Numbered from the stretch's first letter, positions 7,642-15,455 are shown. The stretch is DNA of 16,061 bases from Methylococcaceae bacterium (GCA_013140465.1 JABFST010000167.1:1-16061); one strand, 5' to 3'. Notes: generated by a model not told the origin, from the letters alone. Numbers and translations are program-made.

Positions 7642-8067
7642 TATATTTTATAGTAGCAAGTGCTTAGCAAAAAGCCATTATGTATACCATCTTATTTTGA
7701 TGTCAAATCTTCTGTAATTGGCAGAGAAAAATACATGCTATTTTTTTGCAACTCGCTTATAAGTTGGGCTGCCACTCTGTGACACCCCAAAATAATACGC
7801 AAATGAAGCGAATATTATTTCATCTTTTCGCGTTCAAACTCTTATTCTATCAGCTCCAGATTAAATCAGTCCGCAATAACAGTTATGGCTGCAAGCGCAC
7901 TCCAGTGGCGGTAAATTGTCGTTGCAGACGGCTAGGACAACTGGCGGTAAAACGAGTTCGCCCAAGGCTGTGACGGGGATGTCGGTTTTAAAGAAGGTAC
8001 AAAGTTCTAGATGGGCGTTGGTGTATAAATCAAACGCGTAACAAGGGTTTGTGTAGCTTCGTAGCTC
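7642..8067. other. Promoter region followed by unexplained sequence
   Basis: The first part, to about 7710, is the leader and promoter of the ATPase gene. From about 7860 composition returns to mid-GC. Short open frames exist on both strands, including a Cys-rich minus-strand frame that reads through to 8259. None has a start signal, a recognisable domain or a partner. I read it as gene debris next to the Ig-like fragment rather than a working gene. Confidence 0.4.
7677..7706 (-). promoter_or_regulatory. Sigma70-type promoter of the AAA ATPase-PIN operon
   Basis: Reading the minus strand, a perfect -35 TTGACA (7706-7701) is followed after 18 bases by CATAAT (7682-7677), five of six bases of the -10 consensus. 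Transcription would start near 7670, about 30 bases before the GTG and 50 before the ATG start of the ATPase gene. Confidence 0.55.
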
Positions 8068-8100
8068 GGGCGCGGCTTTTTCTCTCCCGACACCAATATC

Positions 8101-8331
8101 ATAATCTATGTCGTCGGCCCAAGGCCCACGGGTGCGTTGACTATCGACGCCAAAACTGGCTTGCTCACTTTCCCGACCAGCCCGTTCGGGACTCTCAACG
8201 GCACACGGGCTTTCCGTTTCACCGTTAAGGCCACCGACGGTCAGGGTACTGTGACCCAAACCACAGCGGGGGTGATTTGCAAGTCACCCAAGACGTGGAA
8301 CAATAACCAAGGAAAATGTGTAAGCCCTTAA
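8101..8331 (+). pseudogene. Orphan C-terminal fragment of an Ig-like repeat protein
   Basis: The plus-strand frame ending at the TAA of 8329-8331 encodes a typical bacterial Ig/cadherin-like module end. It has TIDAKTGLLTF, then RFTVKATDGQGTVTQ, and finishes with two cysteines (CKSPKTWNNNQGKC). No start codon with a ribosome-binding site is present. The frame is open only back to the TAG at 8062-8064, and the residues before about 8110 no longer look like an Ig module, so the front of the gene is missing. A terminator follows 60 bases later, which fits the true 3' end of a former, larger surface-protein gene. Family type is moderately sure; it is probably non-functional. Confidence 0.55.
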
Positions 8332-8392
8332 CGCTAACCCAGCCGCAAAAAAATCCTTTTAAACGGCTTTAACCGTTCAAAACGGGATCACT

Positions 8393-8418
8393 AGGGACGC
8401 TTCGGCATCCCTTTTTTT
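8393..8418 (+). terminator. Rho-independent terminator with a TTCG loop
   Basis: AGGGACGC and GCATCCCT form an 8-bp stem with one mismatch, closed by a TTCG tetraloop and followed by seven Ts. It faces rightward and would end transcription of the Ig-like gene fragment. Confidence 0.75.
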
Positions 8419-8471
8419 ACTGATGCAAATGAAAGGCGTTCAAAATACCCAGCCAAAACTAAACTGGCGGC

Positions 8472-8549
8472 CTAATCCGCCGTAGACATTTCCACTAACA
8501 AGCGTAGAAAATCCATAACCCTGCCGCCAAATACGTCGTTATGGTCGGC
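8472..8549 (-). pseudogene. Truncated second copy of the hydrolase lipoprotein gene's 3' end
   Basis: These 78 bases match 9338-9415, the 3' end of the alpha/beta-hydrolase lipoprotein gene, at 72 of 78 positions and end at the same TAG stop. All six differences are synonymous, so the encoded tail (VFGGRVMDFLRLLVEMSTAD) is identical. Similarity stops abruptly beyond 8549. The frame stays open to an ATG at 8604-8606, giving a 44-codon ORF whose first half is unrelated. It is most likely the leftover of a paralogue removed by deletion. Confidence 0.75.
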
Positions 8550-8653
8550 ACTCAGCAAGTAGCCCTTATGAAGCTTTCGTAATACGGGTAGTAGTCGCGC
8601 GAACATTCCATGTGTGCTTGGTTTACGTTACTGCGTTGAGGGAACTAGGTCAG

Positions 8654-8989
8654 TCATTTTTCACAACAATTTAAACCTAAACAGACTGTATGATGGATAC
8701 GTTTAAAAGCATCATCAGAAAGCTTGCCTATCCGTTGGACTATCAATGCGTTATTCATTGTCACAAGCTTGTCAACACGGACATAACTTTTTTGGGGTAG
8801 TAAACCAAGTACAAAGTCATCTTGATGCTACACAACAGCATTTTCGTAACCTGATTGGGACGTTATTTGCACCGCTAAAAAATCCCCCTGAACGTTGGCT
8901 GCCGTCAGTATAAGTACGGGGCGTTTTTTATTGGCCGAGAGGTCGCTAAATGGGAAGGGTAACAAAACAATCTCAGATGGCTGGTACAT
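8654..8989 (-). pseudogene. PemK/MazF-like toxin gene interrupted by an in-frame amber codon
   Basis: From the ATG at 8989 the frame encodes MYQPSEIVLLPFPFSDL, KKRPVLIL and GDFLAVQITSQ, the start of a type II PemK/MazF-family endoribonuclease. A TAG at 8828-8830 stops it after 53 residues. The same frame then continues without further stops through HQDDFVLG, PQKSYVRVDKLVT and QRIGKLSDDAFKRIH to a TGA at 8654-8656. That is the normal second half of this family, and the total of about 111 codons is the normal length. A single base change has therefore probably inactivated the toxin, unless the amber codon is read through. The gene overlaps the end of the antitoxin gene by 17 bases, a typical toxin-antitoxin arrangement. 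A GAGG ribosome-binding site precedes the ATG. Confidence 0.8.
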
Positions 8990-9173
8990 TATTCCATACC
9001 TCATCCTCAGTGTTGTCCCAATCTGACAATGAAACGGTTTGGGCATGCATCAAGTTTTGCCATTCAACGGCTGCTTCACGCTGGCGTAAAAACAACGCAA
9101 AATCCAAAATTTCTTGAACAATAGGATCGGGTAAAGGTTTAACGGCTTGATAGACTTGTTCGGCAAGATTCAT
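8973..9173 (-). CDS. Antitoxin (DUF2281-like) of a PemK/MazF-type toxin-antitoxin pair
   Basis: This 66-aa protein starts at the ATG of 9171-9173, preceded by a good AGGTG ribosome-binding site. It begins MNLAEQVYQAVKPLP and continues into EILDFALFLRQRE, a helical N-terminal pattern seen in DUF2281-type and similar small antitoxins. The tail is acidic (SLSDWDNTEDEVW), as expected for the toxin-binding part. The gene overlaps the toxin gene by 17 bases. The antitoxin appears intact while its toxin carries an amber stop, so it may now be a solitary antitoxin. Confidence 0.7.
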   Translation of the reverse strand: MNLAEQVYQAVKPLPDPIVQEILDFALFLRQREAAVEWQNLMHAQTVSLSDWDNTEDEVWNNVPAI

Positions 9174-9297
9174 AAAACACCTCAAATATTAAACATAGGT
9201 TTGATGAAGTGATGGTAAATCAGTGACCAGAGATGGGCAACGCAGTTATGTTTTTGAGCCTATGTACGCGTGCCTAGGTTCTGGAGACTGCATAGTT

Positions 9298-9326
9298 GTC
9301 GTGTTAGGCGATAGCCATAACACGAC
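9298..9326. repeat. Hairpin downstream of the hydrolase lipoprotein gene
   Basis: GTCGTGTTA (9298-9306) and TAACACGAC (9318-9326) are perfect 9-bp inverted repeats. An inner GGC/GCC pair extends the structure. It lies 12 bases past the stop codon of the leftward hydrolase gene. It lacks a T-run on either strand, so it is not a classical terminator but could protect the mRNA 3' end. Confidence 0.5.
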
Positions 9327-9337
9327 CAGCGCAACTT

Positions 9338-10618
9338 CTAATCCGCCGTAGACATTTCCACCAACAAACGCAAAAAATCCATAACTCTGCCGCCAAATAC
9401 ATCGTTATGGTCGGCGATGAGTTCTTTATCGACACGGACATTGAGATAGGGGTTGCGGGGGTTGGTTTTGTTGAGGTGGGTCAACACGGTGGTGCCAAAC
9501 TGGGTGGAACCGCCTGTGGTTTGCGCTGCCCAGATGTTTTTCATGTTGGTGTAATTGGCTATTGCCATGTGTGGGTCTTGCGGGTTGGTCGGCGTTAAGG
9601 TGTGGGAAATTAACGGTCCAAAATGTCCGACCGCACTCCGGTCGGCTGCGCCTTCGTCCAAGCTGAGCGGGAATTTGCAATCATTACGTTGGATCGTGCC
9701 GTGGGTTTCAAAAAATGTGGAAAAAAACTGTCCGGCGGGAAATGCGTATTTAGTTGCGTAATCGGCTTCTGAGGTTAATATCGCCAGTTTGGGGACTTGG
9801 TTATCAAAATAACTGCACTGGGCTTGCGCCAAGTCGTAAGCGGGCGCGTAGCGTAATGCTTCAAAAGCGGGGTTTAACAACACCACCAAATCGCCAAAGC
9901 CGTTGGCATCCCCCGCAGAGCTTTTGCCTACTTTGCTATTGACAAACCGATCTGCCAAAATTTGGGTGGTGGCACTGAACACGACCGCCCCGCCAAAGCT
10001 GTGGCCCATCACGACCAAGCGGCTTTTAATCGGCGGTGTAAGCGCATTTTTAACATTGGCGATTTCTTCCAATCTCACCAGCAATTCCGTCACCCCCAAA
10101 TGCCCGACTTCCTGCGCGGTGCTTTTGCGGTCCCAAAAGGTCAGGTAGTTTAAGCCGGGAACATCAATCGATTCGCCGCGCCAGCCCACATACACACCAA
10201 CCACTTTGCGGGTTGCGGTATGTTTGGTCAGGCTTAAGTCATGCTCAATTTTACTGAGCCTAGCCAACGCGCCTTTAAAGCTTTCGATATTAGGATCGCC
10301 GGGGCGGGCGTTGTGATGCCAGCCATGCACGAACACGTTGATGATGATGCTGTCATTGACCGCGAGCTGGTAGAGTTTATCCAGTAATGCTTGCATTTGC
10401 GCACGGTCACGCAATTGGCCTTGGTCGTCCACTTCAACAAACCCGAGCAAAAATTCATCAGCCGCCGCCGTGTTGTATTGTTGTAGGGAATGTGCCTGGC
10501 ATGGGTTGTCTGCCGTAGCAAGGCAAGGGCTATAGTCGGAGCGGTAGATACCATTGGCGGCGCACCCTGTGAGTAAAACCAAGGGCATAACTGCAAGTAA
10601 TTTTTTTAGCGTAAGCAT
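9338..10618 (-). CDS. Alpha/beta-hydrolase lipoprotein
   Basis: I place the start at the ATG of 10616-10618 because an AAGGGAA ribosome-binding site precedes it and the product then begins with a lipoprotein signal peptide. MLTLKKLLAV is followed by a hydrophobic run and the lipobox LLTGC, with Cys19 as lipidation site. The 426-aa protein would therefore be anchored to a membrane facing the periplasm or the outside. Serine-hydrolase features are the oxyanion strand FVHGW (96-100) and the nucleophile elbow GHSFGG with Ser207. The catalytic acid and His cannot be assigned safely. It could be a lipase or esterase. A truncated second copy of its 3' end lies at 8472-8549. A longer reading from 10729 would have no signal peptide at its N-terminus and is rejected. 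Confidence 0.82.
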   Translation of the reverse strand: MLTLKKLLAVMPLVLLTGCAANGIYRSDYSPCLATADNPCQAHSLQQYNTAAADEFLLGFVEVDDQGQLRDRAQMQALLDKLYQLAVNDSIIINVFVHGWHHNARPGDPNIESFKGALARLSKIEHDLSLTKHTATRKVVGVYVGWRGESIDVPGLNYLTFWDRKSTAQEVGHLGVTELLVRLEEIANVKNALTPPIKSRLVVMGHSFGGAVVFSATTQILADRFVNSKVGKSSAGDANGFGDLVVLLNPAFEALRYAPAYDLAQAQCSYFDNQVPKLAILTSEADYATKYAFPAGQFFSTFFETHGTIQRNDCKFPLSLDEGAADRSAVGHFGPLISHTLTPTNPQDPHMAIANYTNMKNIWAAQTTGGSTQFGTTVLTHLNKTNPRNPYLNVRVDKELIADHNDVFGGRVMDFLRLLVEMSTAD

Positions 10619-11159
10619 GGCGTTCCCTTTGTATCGAAATTTGTACTTATTCTGGCGTAAAACCACGGTGATGTATGGTTTCCCCATCAGGTGATTTTCA
10701 CCTTTGCTGGCGCAGTTTGCAATGTACAAACAGCTTTCAGTTGGGACGGCTTAAGGGTTTGGGTTATGTGCAGACTGATGGACATGCAACTGTTCGGTGC
10801 TTTTAATGCGCAAGGCGCATTCGCCGATGGGAACTGTGAGGGTATTTATCGGGAAAGGTTTTAGCTCCCACAAAACTTTAAAACCACAGAGATCGATACC
10901 ATCCTTAGGCTTAATCTCCCATCGTTAGACACAACTCTCCAGTAAAAAACAGCAATCGGGTTCCCCACTTTTCAAAAGGGGGAAGTCCATAGTTTGAACT
11001 TGTGTAACCGATGCGGGTTAATCCGGTTCATGCCCGCTTCATCTTAAAATGCTAGCCTAGGTGTCCTTTATGTCGGCGCATTAACAAGACCCGCCACTGA
11101 TTGCGTACAGCAAACAATAACGCTATATGCACGCCGAATCTATTATTCATGGACATTCT
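10619..11159. other. Divergent intergenic region with small hairpins
   Basis: This 541-base region separates the leftward hydrolase from the rightward porin-cytochrome gene and must hold both promoters. A perfect 7-bp hairpin, AATGCGC/GCGCATT with a 3-base loop, lies at 10805-10821. A weak promoter-like pair (TTGAAC, 17 bases, GTTAAT) lies near 10997-11025, facing the cytochrome gene. A 32-codon plus-strand ORF at 10766-10864 is open, but it has no ribosome-binding site or recognisable family. Confidence 0.4.
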
Positions 11160-12446
11160 ATGCCACTAAAATCAACCACTTATAACAGGCACGCAGTTCT
11201 GGCCTTATTGGCGATAGCCAGTTACTACTCTTCTTCTGCGTTCGCGTTGCCTAGCTTTGCCAGACAAACGGGGGAATCTTGTACGGCATGTCATGTACAA
11301 ACATGGGGTGCAGACCTGACCCCACGAGGCCGTGATTTTAAATTAAAAGCCTATACCGACGAAGGGGCAACAACACCTACCCGACAATTGCCCGCACTGA
11401 GCGTAACAGCAGTAGGCGGCGGTAATTTGGCTGATTATGAAAATGCCTCAGGCTATCGCAACAGCAATGACAACAGTTTTTTTAAAGGTTCGGTCTTTTA
11501 CGCGGGCAAAGTTTATGGCCAAATGGGCGCTTATGTGGAAGGTACTTATTTTAACGACTTCGACAACAACACTGATTATGGCCTGAACAAGGTGGACATA
11601 CGCATAGCCAAGCAAGCCGATTGGGCGGGGCATCATCTCGTTTATGGGGTATCTGCCAATAACGAACCTGGGGTACAAGACCTCTGGAACACCAACGCAA
11701 CTTGGCAGCCAACCTTAATCGGCAAACTTAATGGCAGTATTTTGGCTGATCATGGTCTTGCCGGACACACGGGTGGCGCGACGCTTTATGCCATGTTCGA
11801 TAATCTGTTATACGTTGAGGCGGGTGCTTATGCCTCCTTAGCGAATAATGTGCAAAACTGGATATCCCGACCCAGCACGCTAAAAATTGACGGGGCAGCC
11901 CCTTATTGGCGTATCGCCCTGCAACACGATTGGAACGGACATTATCTGGCACTGGGGCATTTTGGCTTGCGTGCCGATACAAAGGGTGACGGTTTTTACA
12001 ATCCGACCTCTGCTTCTTATTCTGACCTAGGGGTCGATGCCAGTTATCAGTATTTAGCCAACCCTAAGCATATTGTTGAGTTTAAAGGCCGCTACGCCCA
12101 AGAAAGCAGATCCCAACAATTCTATGATGTCTACCGCTCCGAAGCGACTATCGATACTTTCAACTTGACTGGCGCCTATACTTGGCAACAAACAGTTGGT
12201 TTATCAATGGGATATTTAATGACCCGCCTAGCTGAAAATGCGACTTATCGCGATTATTTAAAACAGGATTATGATTTTTTAAGTGTTGAACTCGCTTATA
12301 CCCCGTTTGGCAAACAAAGCTCACATGCCGCCCCTTGGTTAAACCTGCGCCTAAATTTAAGTTACACCACAGAATTGACGCATCTTAAAAACCCTTACCA
12401 AACCACGCTTGATTTGTTGCAGCTAAGCGGACAGTTAACGTTTTAA
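11160..12446 (+). CDS. Outer-membrane porin-cytochrome fusion (mono-haem, Cyc2-like architecture)
   Basis: From the ATG at 11160 this is a 428-aa exported protein. A signal peptide ends at SSSAFA (residue 29) and is followed by LPSFARQTGESCTACH, a single CxxCH haem-c site at residues 41-45, then LTPRGRDFKLKAYT. The remaining ~360 residues alternate Gly/aromatic-rich strands and end in a C-terminal Phe (LQLSGQLTF), as outer-membrane beta barrels do. A haem domain fused to a porin is the architecture of Cyc2-type iron oxidases and related extracellular electron-transfer proteins, but many homologues are uncharacterised. An alternative ATG lies at 11127; neither has a strong ribosome-binding site. 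No partner electron-transfer genes are adjacent. Barrel and haem site are convincing; the physiological role is not known. Confidence 0.82.
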   Translation: MPLKSTTYNRHAVLALLAIASYYSSSAFALPSFARQTGESCTACHVQTWGADLTPRGRDFKLKAYTDEGATTPTRQLPALSVTAVGGGNLADYENASGYRNSNDNSFFKGSVFYAGKVYGQMGAYVEGTYFNDFDNNTDYGLNKVDIRIAKQADWAGHHLVYGVSANNEPGVQDLWNTNATWQPTLIGKLNGSILADHGLAGHTGGATLYAMFDNLLYVEAGAYASLANNVQNWISRPSTLKIDGAAPYWRIALQHDWNGHYLALGHFGLRADTKGDGFYNPTSASYSDLGVDASYQYLANPKHIVEFKGRYAQESRSQQFYDVYRSEATIDTFNLTGAYTWQQTVGLSMGYLMTRLAENATYRDYLKQDYDFLSVELAYTPFGKQSSHAAPWLNLRLNLSYTTELTHLKNPYQTTLDLLQLSGQLTF

Positions 12447-12842
12447 AACCCAACAGCCTAGACATCTACCCAAGCCGTAAGGTGTTTCAATGTAAGTTGG
12501 ATTCGTGATGGGGAGACTGTAAAAGTATCCATCTGGGAGAGGCTTTAGCATCGACTACAAGGCTAAACTCTCTCACTCACATGAATACTTTCACAGTCAC
12601 GACAGCAATCCGCCAAAATAGAGCAACGGTGAGGAATTAGGCAAGGCGATTTGCTAGCGCGACCTGTTAGGGCAAGAAGTGAAATTGCCCTGCGGGTTCA
12701 TCATAAACCTTGGGCATTGAAACCCAGTAAGCAGAGCTTGGGCAGGAATAAGATCGCCCCAGCATAAGGCATCATTCGCAACTTATTGGGTGCGTTTACG
12801 ACACTGAGCCCGACCAATCCTACTTCGCTATCCAAAGCCCCA
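12447..12842. other. Convergent intergenic region with hairpin element
   Basis: This 396-base gap lies between the convergent porin-cytochrome and ParA/STAND genes. It contains the hairpin element at 12513-12600. A smaller AGGGCA/TGCCCT hairpin follows at 12669-12691. The frames after 12610 are broken by stops and show nothing I recognise. The shift from mid-GC to AT-rich sequence falls at about 12840, marking the edge of the right-hand accessory module. Confidence 0.5.
12513..12600. mobile_element. MITE-like hairpin element sharing ends with the element at 2010-2143
   Basis: GAGACTGTAAAAGTAT (12513-12528) and ATACTTTCACAGTCAC (12585-12600) are 16-base inverted ends with two mismatches. The right end is nearly identical to the right end of the element at 2010-2143 (ATACTTTCACAGTC shared). 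The interior also pairs: 11 of 13 bases around GAGAGGCTTTAGC, so almost the whole element folds into one hairpin. I see no clear target duplication, so it may be old or trimmed. It contains no ORF. Confidence 0.55.
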
Positions 12843-15455
12843 TTATTTTTTTTGCCGCATTGTGCTGATGTTAAATCCATCTATGTAAATATTAGCAATG
12901 GAATAATCGTATTTATGAGAATATTTTTTATCTTGCAGCACACCAATATCTTTTAAGCGTTTCAAAAAAGCATCAAAAGTATTAAATTGAGATTGCAATT
13001 GTGTTGATTTTTGCCAAAAATCTTTCATTTTTTCTTTGCTAAACAAAGACCCAAGCGTACCGATATTATTAAAGAATTCAGATAACTCGGGATATTCATT
13101 TTTAATGGCATCAAATCGTTCTACAGAAGCTGCTTCTAAACCTTTGGTAAGAGAATTCCAGCGTAATAAATGGTCAGTAGGAGCTGATTTTCCTTGAGGT
13201 TGTTGTAATTCAACTTCTTTAGCTTTATTCAATAAAATAATTAATGAATTGGGATAAATATTACCATTTAAATCTATTAAGTTTGAATAAAGCCAGTCTG
13301 CAATATAATTTTTTTTACCCTCTATGCGTAATCCCCAAAGTGGCGATAAAGCTTTTCGTAATATTTGTTCATTGCTTTCATCTAACTCATTATCAACTAA
13401 AGGAAAAATGCGATGAGAAAGCAGTTTGAATTCAGAAGATCCCGTTATAGTAAGACGATAAGCCAAGCCAAAAAAATCTTTTTTTCCCCATTGTAAAAGT
13501 ACAGTTTTAGCGTCACTAAAATAATTATTCTTGCTAAAAACTAATTTTTGCCAAGTTTCTTCGCGTAAAAATATTTTAAAACGAATATTACCAAAGTCTG
13601 GATGGTTTGCTAAACGCATTAATCCACCTAAAGTCTCTAATTGCCAAGTTTGACTTTCATTTATATCTTGGTCTAAATCATCATAAAGAACCCACAAACT
13701 TTTATCATCTTTTTCTCTAAGAGTAGAATCTAAAAGTATCATTGCGTGAAAACATAACTCATTTAAGTTTTTATCTATAACAAGTTCTAATAGTTTTTGT
13801 GTGTGGTATGATTCCCAAATAGTATATTTAGTTTTGTCAAAGGAATCATTAAGTTTAGATAACAAAGGTTTTGTATCCAAAAAATCTAATACGCGTTTTA
13901 AATAAGGATAATTACGATATATTTGCACAATTGCATAAGCACACCATAACGATAACCAATCATTTTCTATTTTTTTCAATTCTTGCTGGATAATAGAAAA
14001 ACTAGCAGATGTTAATTTAAATTCATTGCTGCCGCCATGTCCTGAAATAATATCAATATAATTTAAACGATTTCTTGAACGTTTTTCAGCGTTTTTTCTA
14101 TATTTAGTTAATAGCGTATATAAGATTGATTTTCCTGTTCCCTTATGCCCTCTAATTACCCAAGTTTGAGCATCTAAACAACGATTAAAATCAGTAGTTT
14201 TTTGAAAAATAGCATCAAACTCAGCATCTAAAATACTACTTATATCACGTTCAGGAAAACTTAAAGATTTAATTAGTTCTAAACGATTCAATTTTGCCAA
14301 TATCTCGGCTGTTTCTTCAATACCGCTGATTTCTAGTAATTGATTAGCCAATGGTGCGTAATAAGGTAAAGCAGGTTCTACAGGGAATTGATTACTGACT
14401 GCAATATTAAGATCGTAGTAGATTGAAATAGGCTCTTCATCCTCAATTAAATTTAAGAATGGTTTTATTTTTTTTACTAAGAAATCACCAGCTTCACCTA
14501 CAGGAATAGGCGATAAAACTAATTTAGCTTGAACCCCTGTTAATTCTTTTAATAAACTTCTAACAAAACAAATTCCTTCGGCATTTTGTTGACTGGGGTA
14601 TAAAACGACAAAGGCTTCTTCAGCAAGCTGTAATAAAGACAAACCGCCCCATTCATTTAAACCAGTACGCGCATCGATGAGCATAATATCAGGTTGATAT
14701 TGTTTCCAAAGTTCCTCTTCAAATTGATACCAAGGGTCAGATATTTCAGAAAATAAATGCGTAGTAGATAAAATAGATAAACGTTGAATATAACGTTGTC
14801 CTATTTTGCCTGCGGGGACAATAAATAGATCACGGCGTGATTGGTTATCTTTAACGCTATAAATAATATTGGTTAATTCAATTTGTGGCTGATGAGTCTC
14901 ATCAAAAAAACAGGTTTGGCGTTCCCATAAATAATCAATCAAACCTTCATCAACAGGTTTATCACTAGGAGGTAATAAAGATTGTAAACCTGGTGCTTCG
15001 ACATCCATATCTACCAAAACAACCCGTTTGCCTTGTCGTGCGAGTTGAAACGCAGTTTGAATTAATGCAGTTGTACGTCCAACGCCGCCTTTATAAGAAT
15101 AAAAAACAACCCGTTTAATGGGTGGATGTTTAATTTTTTTGGGTAATGAGGTTTTTCCTGATGACAGCATTGCAACAGCATCTTGCCATGATAATGGCAA
15201 TCGTTCTTCGTCTGAGCGAATTGTTACATTTTCATCAGCCGCTTCTTCTGGTGTATAAAGTTCCAAAATACCAGGAGTCAACCCAACTTTTGTAATTAAC
15301 GGCTCAACTGTTTCTAAACGTTCTTTGCGCGTTTTATTTTCAAATTGAGGAGAAATAATTGTTAATAAAACAAATCCCCTTTCTCCGATATTTAATTCAA
15401 ATTGCTTAGGAAAATTCTTATGTAAATCCTTTCTTAACTGTGTTGAAACACTCAT
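12843..15455 (-). CDS. KGGVGR-variant ParA/MinD ATPase fused to a STAND/KAP-like P-loop ATPase
   Basis: This 870-aa protein is a double ATPase. Residues 1-110 form an uncharacterised N-terminal region. Residues 115-380 are a SIMIBI-class ParA/MinD-type domain with a deviant Walker A, YKGGVGRTT (121-129), in which the usual P-loop Lys is replaced by Arg127, plus VDMDVEAPGL (148-157) and LIDARTG (259-265). This matches the group known as KGGVGR-motif variant ATPases. Residues from about 400 onward hold a second P-loop domain with GHKGTGKS (436-443) and Walker B WVLYDDLD (587-594), followed by a long helical C-terminus, as in STAND/KAP-type NTPases. It is coupled to the HEPN-like gene by an ATGA overlap. 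AT-rich composition suggests transfer. A sensor-switch role in antiphage defence is inferred. Confidence 0.85.
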   Translation of the reverse strand: MSVSTQLRKDLHKNFPKQFELNIGERGFVLLTIISPQFENKTRKERLETVEPLITKVGLTPGILELYTPEEAADENVTIRSDEERLPLSWQDAVAMLSSGKTSLPKKIKHPPIKRVVFYSYKGGVGRTTALIQTAFQLARQGKRVVLVDMDVEAPGLQSLLPPSDKPVDEGLIDYLWERQTCFFDETHQPQIELTNIIYSVKDNQSRRDLFIVPAGKIGQRYIQRLSILSTTHLFSEISDPWYQFEEELWKQYQPDIMLIDARTGLNEWGGLSLLQLAEEAFVVLYPSQQNAEGICFVRSLLKELTGVQAKLVLSPIPVGEAGDFLVKKIKPFLNLIEDEEPISIYYDLNIAVSNQFPVEPALPYYAPLANQLLEISGIEETAEILAKLNRLELIKSLSFPERDISSILDAEFDAIFQKTTDFNRCLDAQTWVIRGHKGTGKSILYTLLTKYRKNAEKRSRNRLNYIDIISGHGGSNEFKLTSASFSIIQQELKKIENDWLSLWCAYAIVQIYRNYPYLKRVLDFLDTKPLLSKLNDSFDKTKYTIWESYHTQKLLELVIDKNLNELCFHAMILLDSTLREKDDKSLWVLYDDLDQDINESQTWQLETLGGLMRLANHPDFGNIRFKIFLREETWQKLVFSKNNYFSDAKTVLLQWGKKDFFGLAYRLTITGSSEFKLLSHRIFPLVDNELDESNEQILRKALSPLWGLRIEGKKNYIADWLYSNLIDLNGNIYPNSLIILLNKAKEVELQQPQGKSAPTDHLLRWNSLTKGLEAASVERFDAIKNEYPELSEFFNNIGTLGSLFSKEKMKDFWQKSTQLQSQFNTFDAFLKRLKDIGVLQDKKYSHKYDYSIANIYIDGFNISTMRQKK

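Larger units (their letters stand above)
8332..8653. other. Spacer with terminator and truncated gene copy
   Basis: This stretch has no intact gene. It contains the terminator of the Ig-like fragment (8393-8418) and the 78-bp duplicated 3' end of the neighbouring hydrolase gene (8472-8549). The rest shows nothing I recognise. Confidence 0.5.

Noticed and set aside
7861..8259. 132-codon minus-strand ORF, Cys-rich at its C-terminus
   Set aside because: It runs antisense across the recognisable Ig-like fragment, has no good start or ribosome-binding site and shows no known domain. Its left half might be debris of another gene, but this cannot be supported.
9407..10153. Several plus-strand ORFs of 60-80 codons opposite the hydrolase gene
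   Set aside because: They are antisense shadows of a gene with a signal peptide and catalytic motifs.
10234..10596. 120-codon minus-strand ORF inside the hydrolase gene
   Set aside because: It is in another frame of the same strand as a well-supported lipoprotein gene and has low-complexity composition; a shadow.
10619..10729. Longer N-terminus for the hydrolase lipoprotein (start at 10729)
   Set aside because: It would bury the lipoprotein signal peptide and lipobox 37 residues inside the protein. The ATG at 10618 has a clear ribosome-binding site.
10766..10864. 32-codon plus-strand ORF in the divergent region
   Set aside because: It reads openly but has no ribosome-binding site, no recognised family and lies in a promoter region; likely chance.
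12601..12842. Possible transposase or integrase remnant after the second MITE
   Set aside because: Short readable stretches exist, but stops interrupt every frame and no motif is recognisable.
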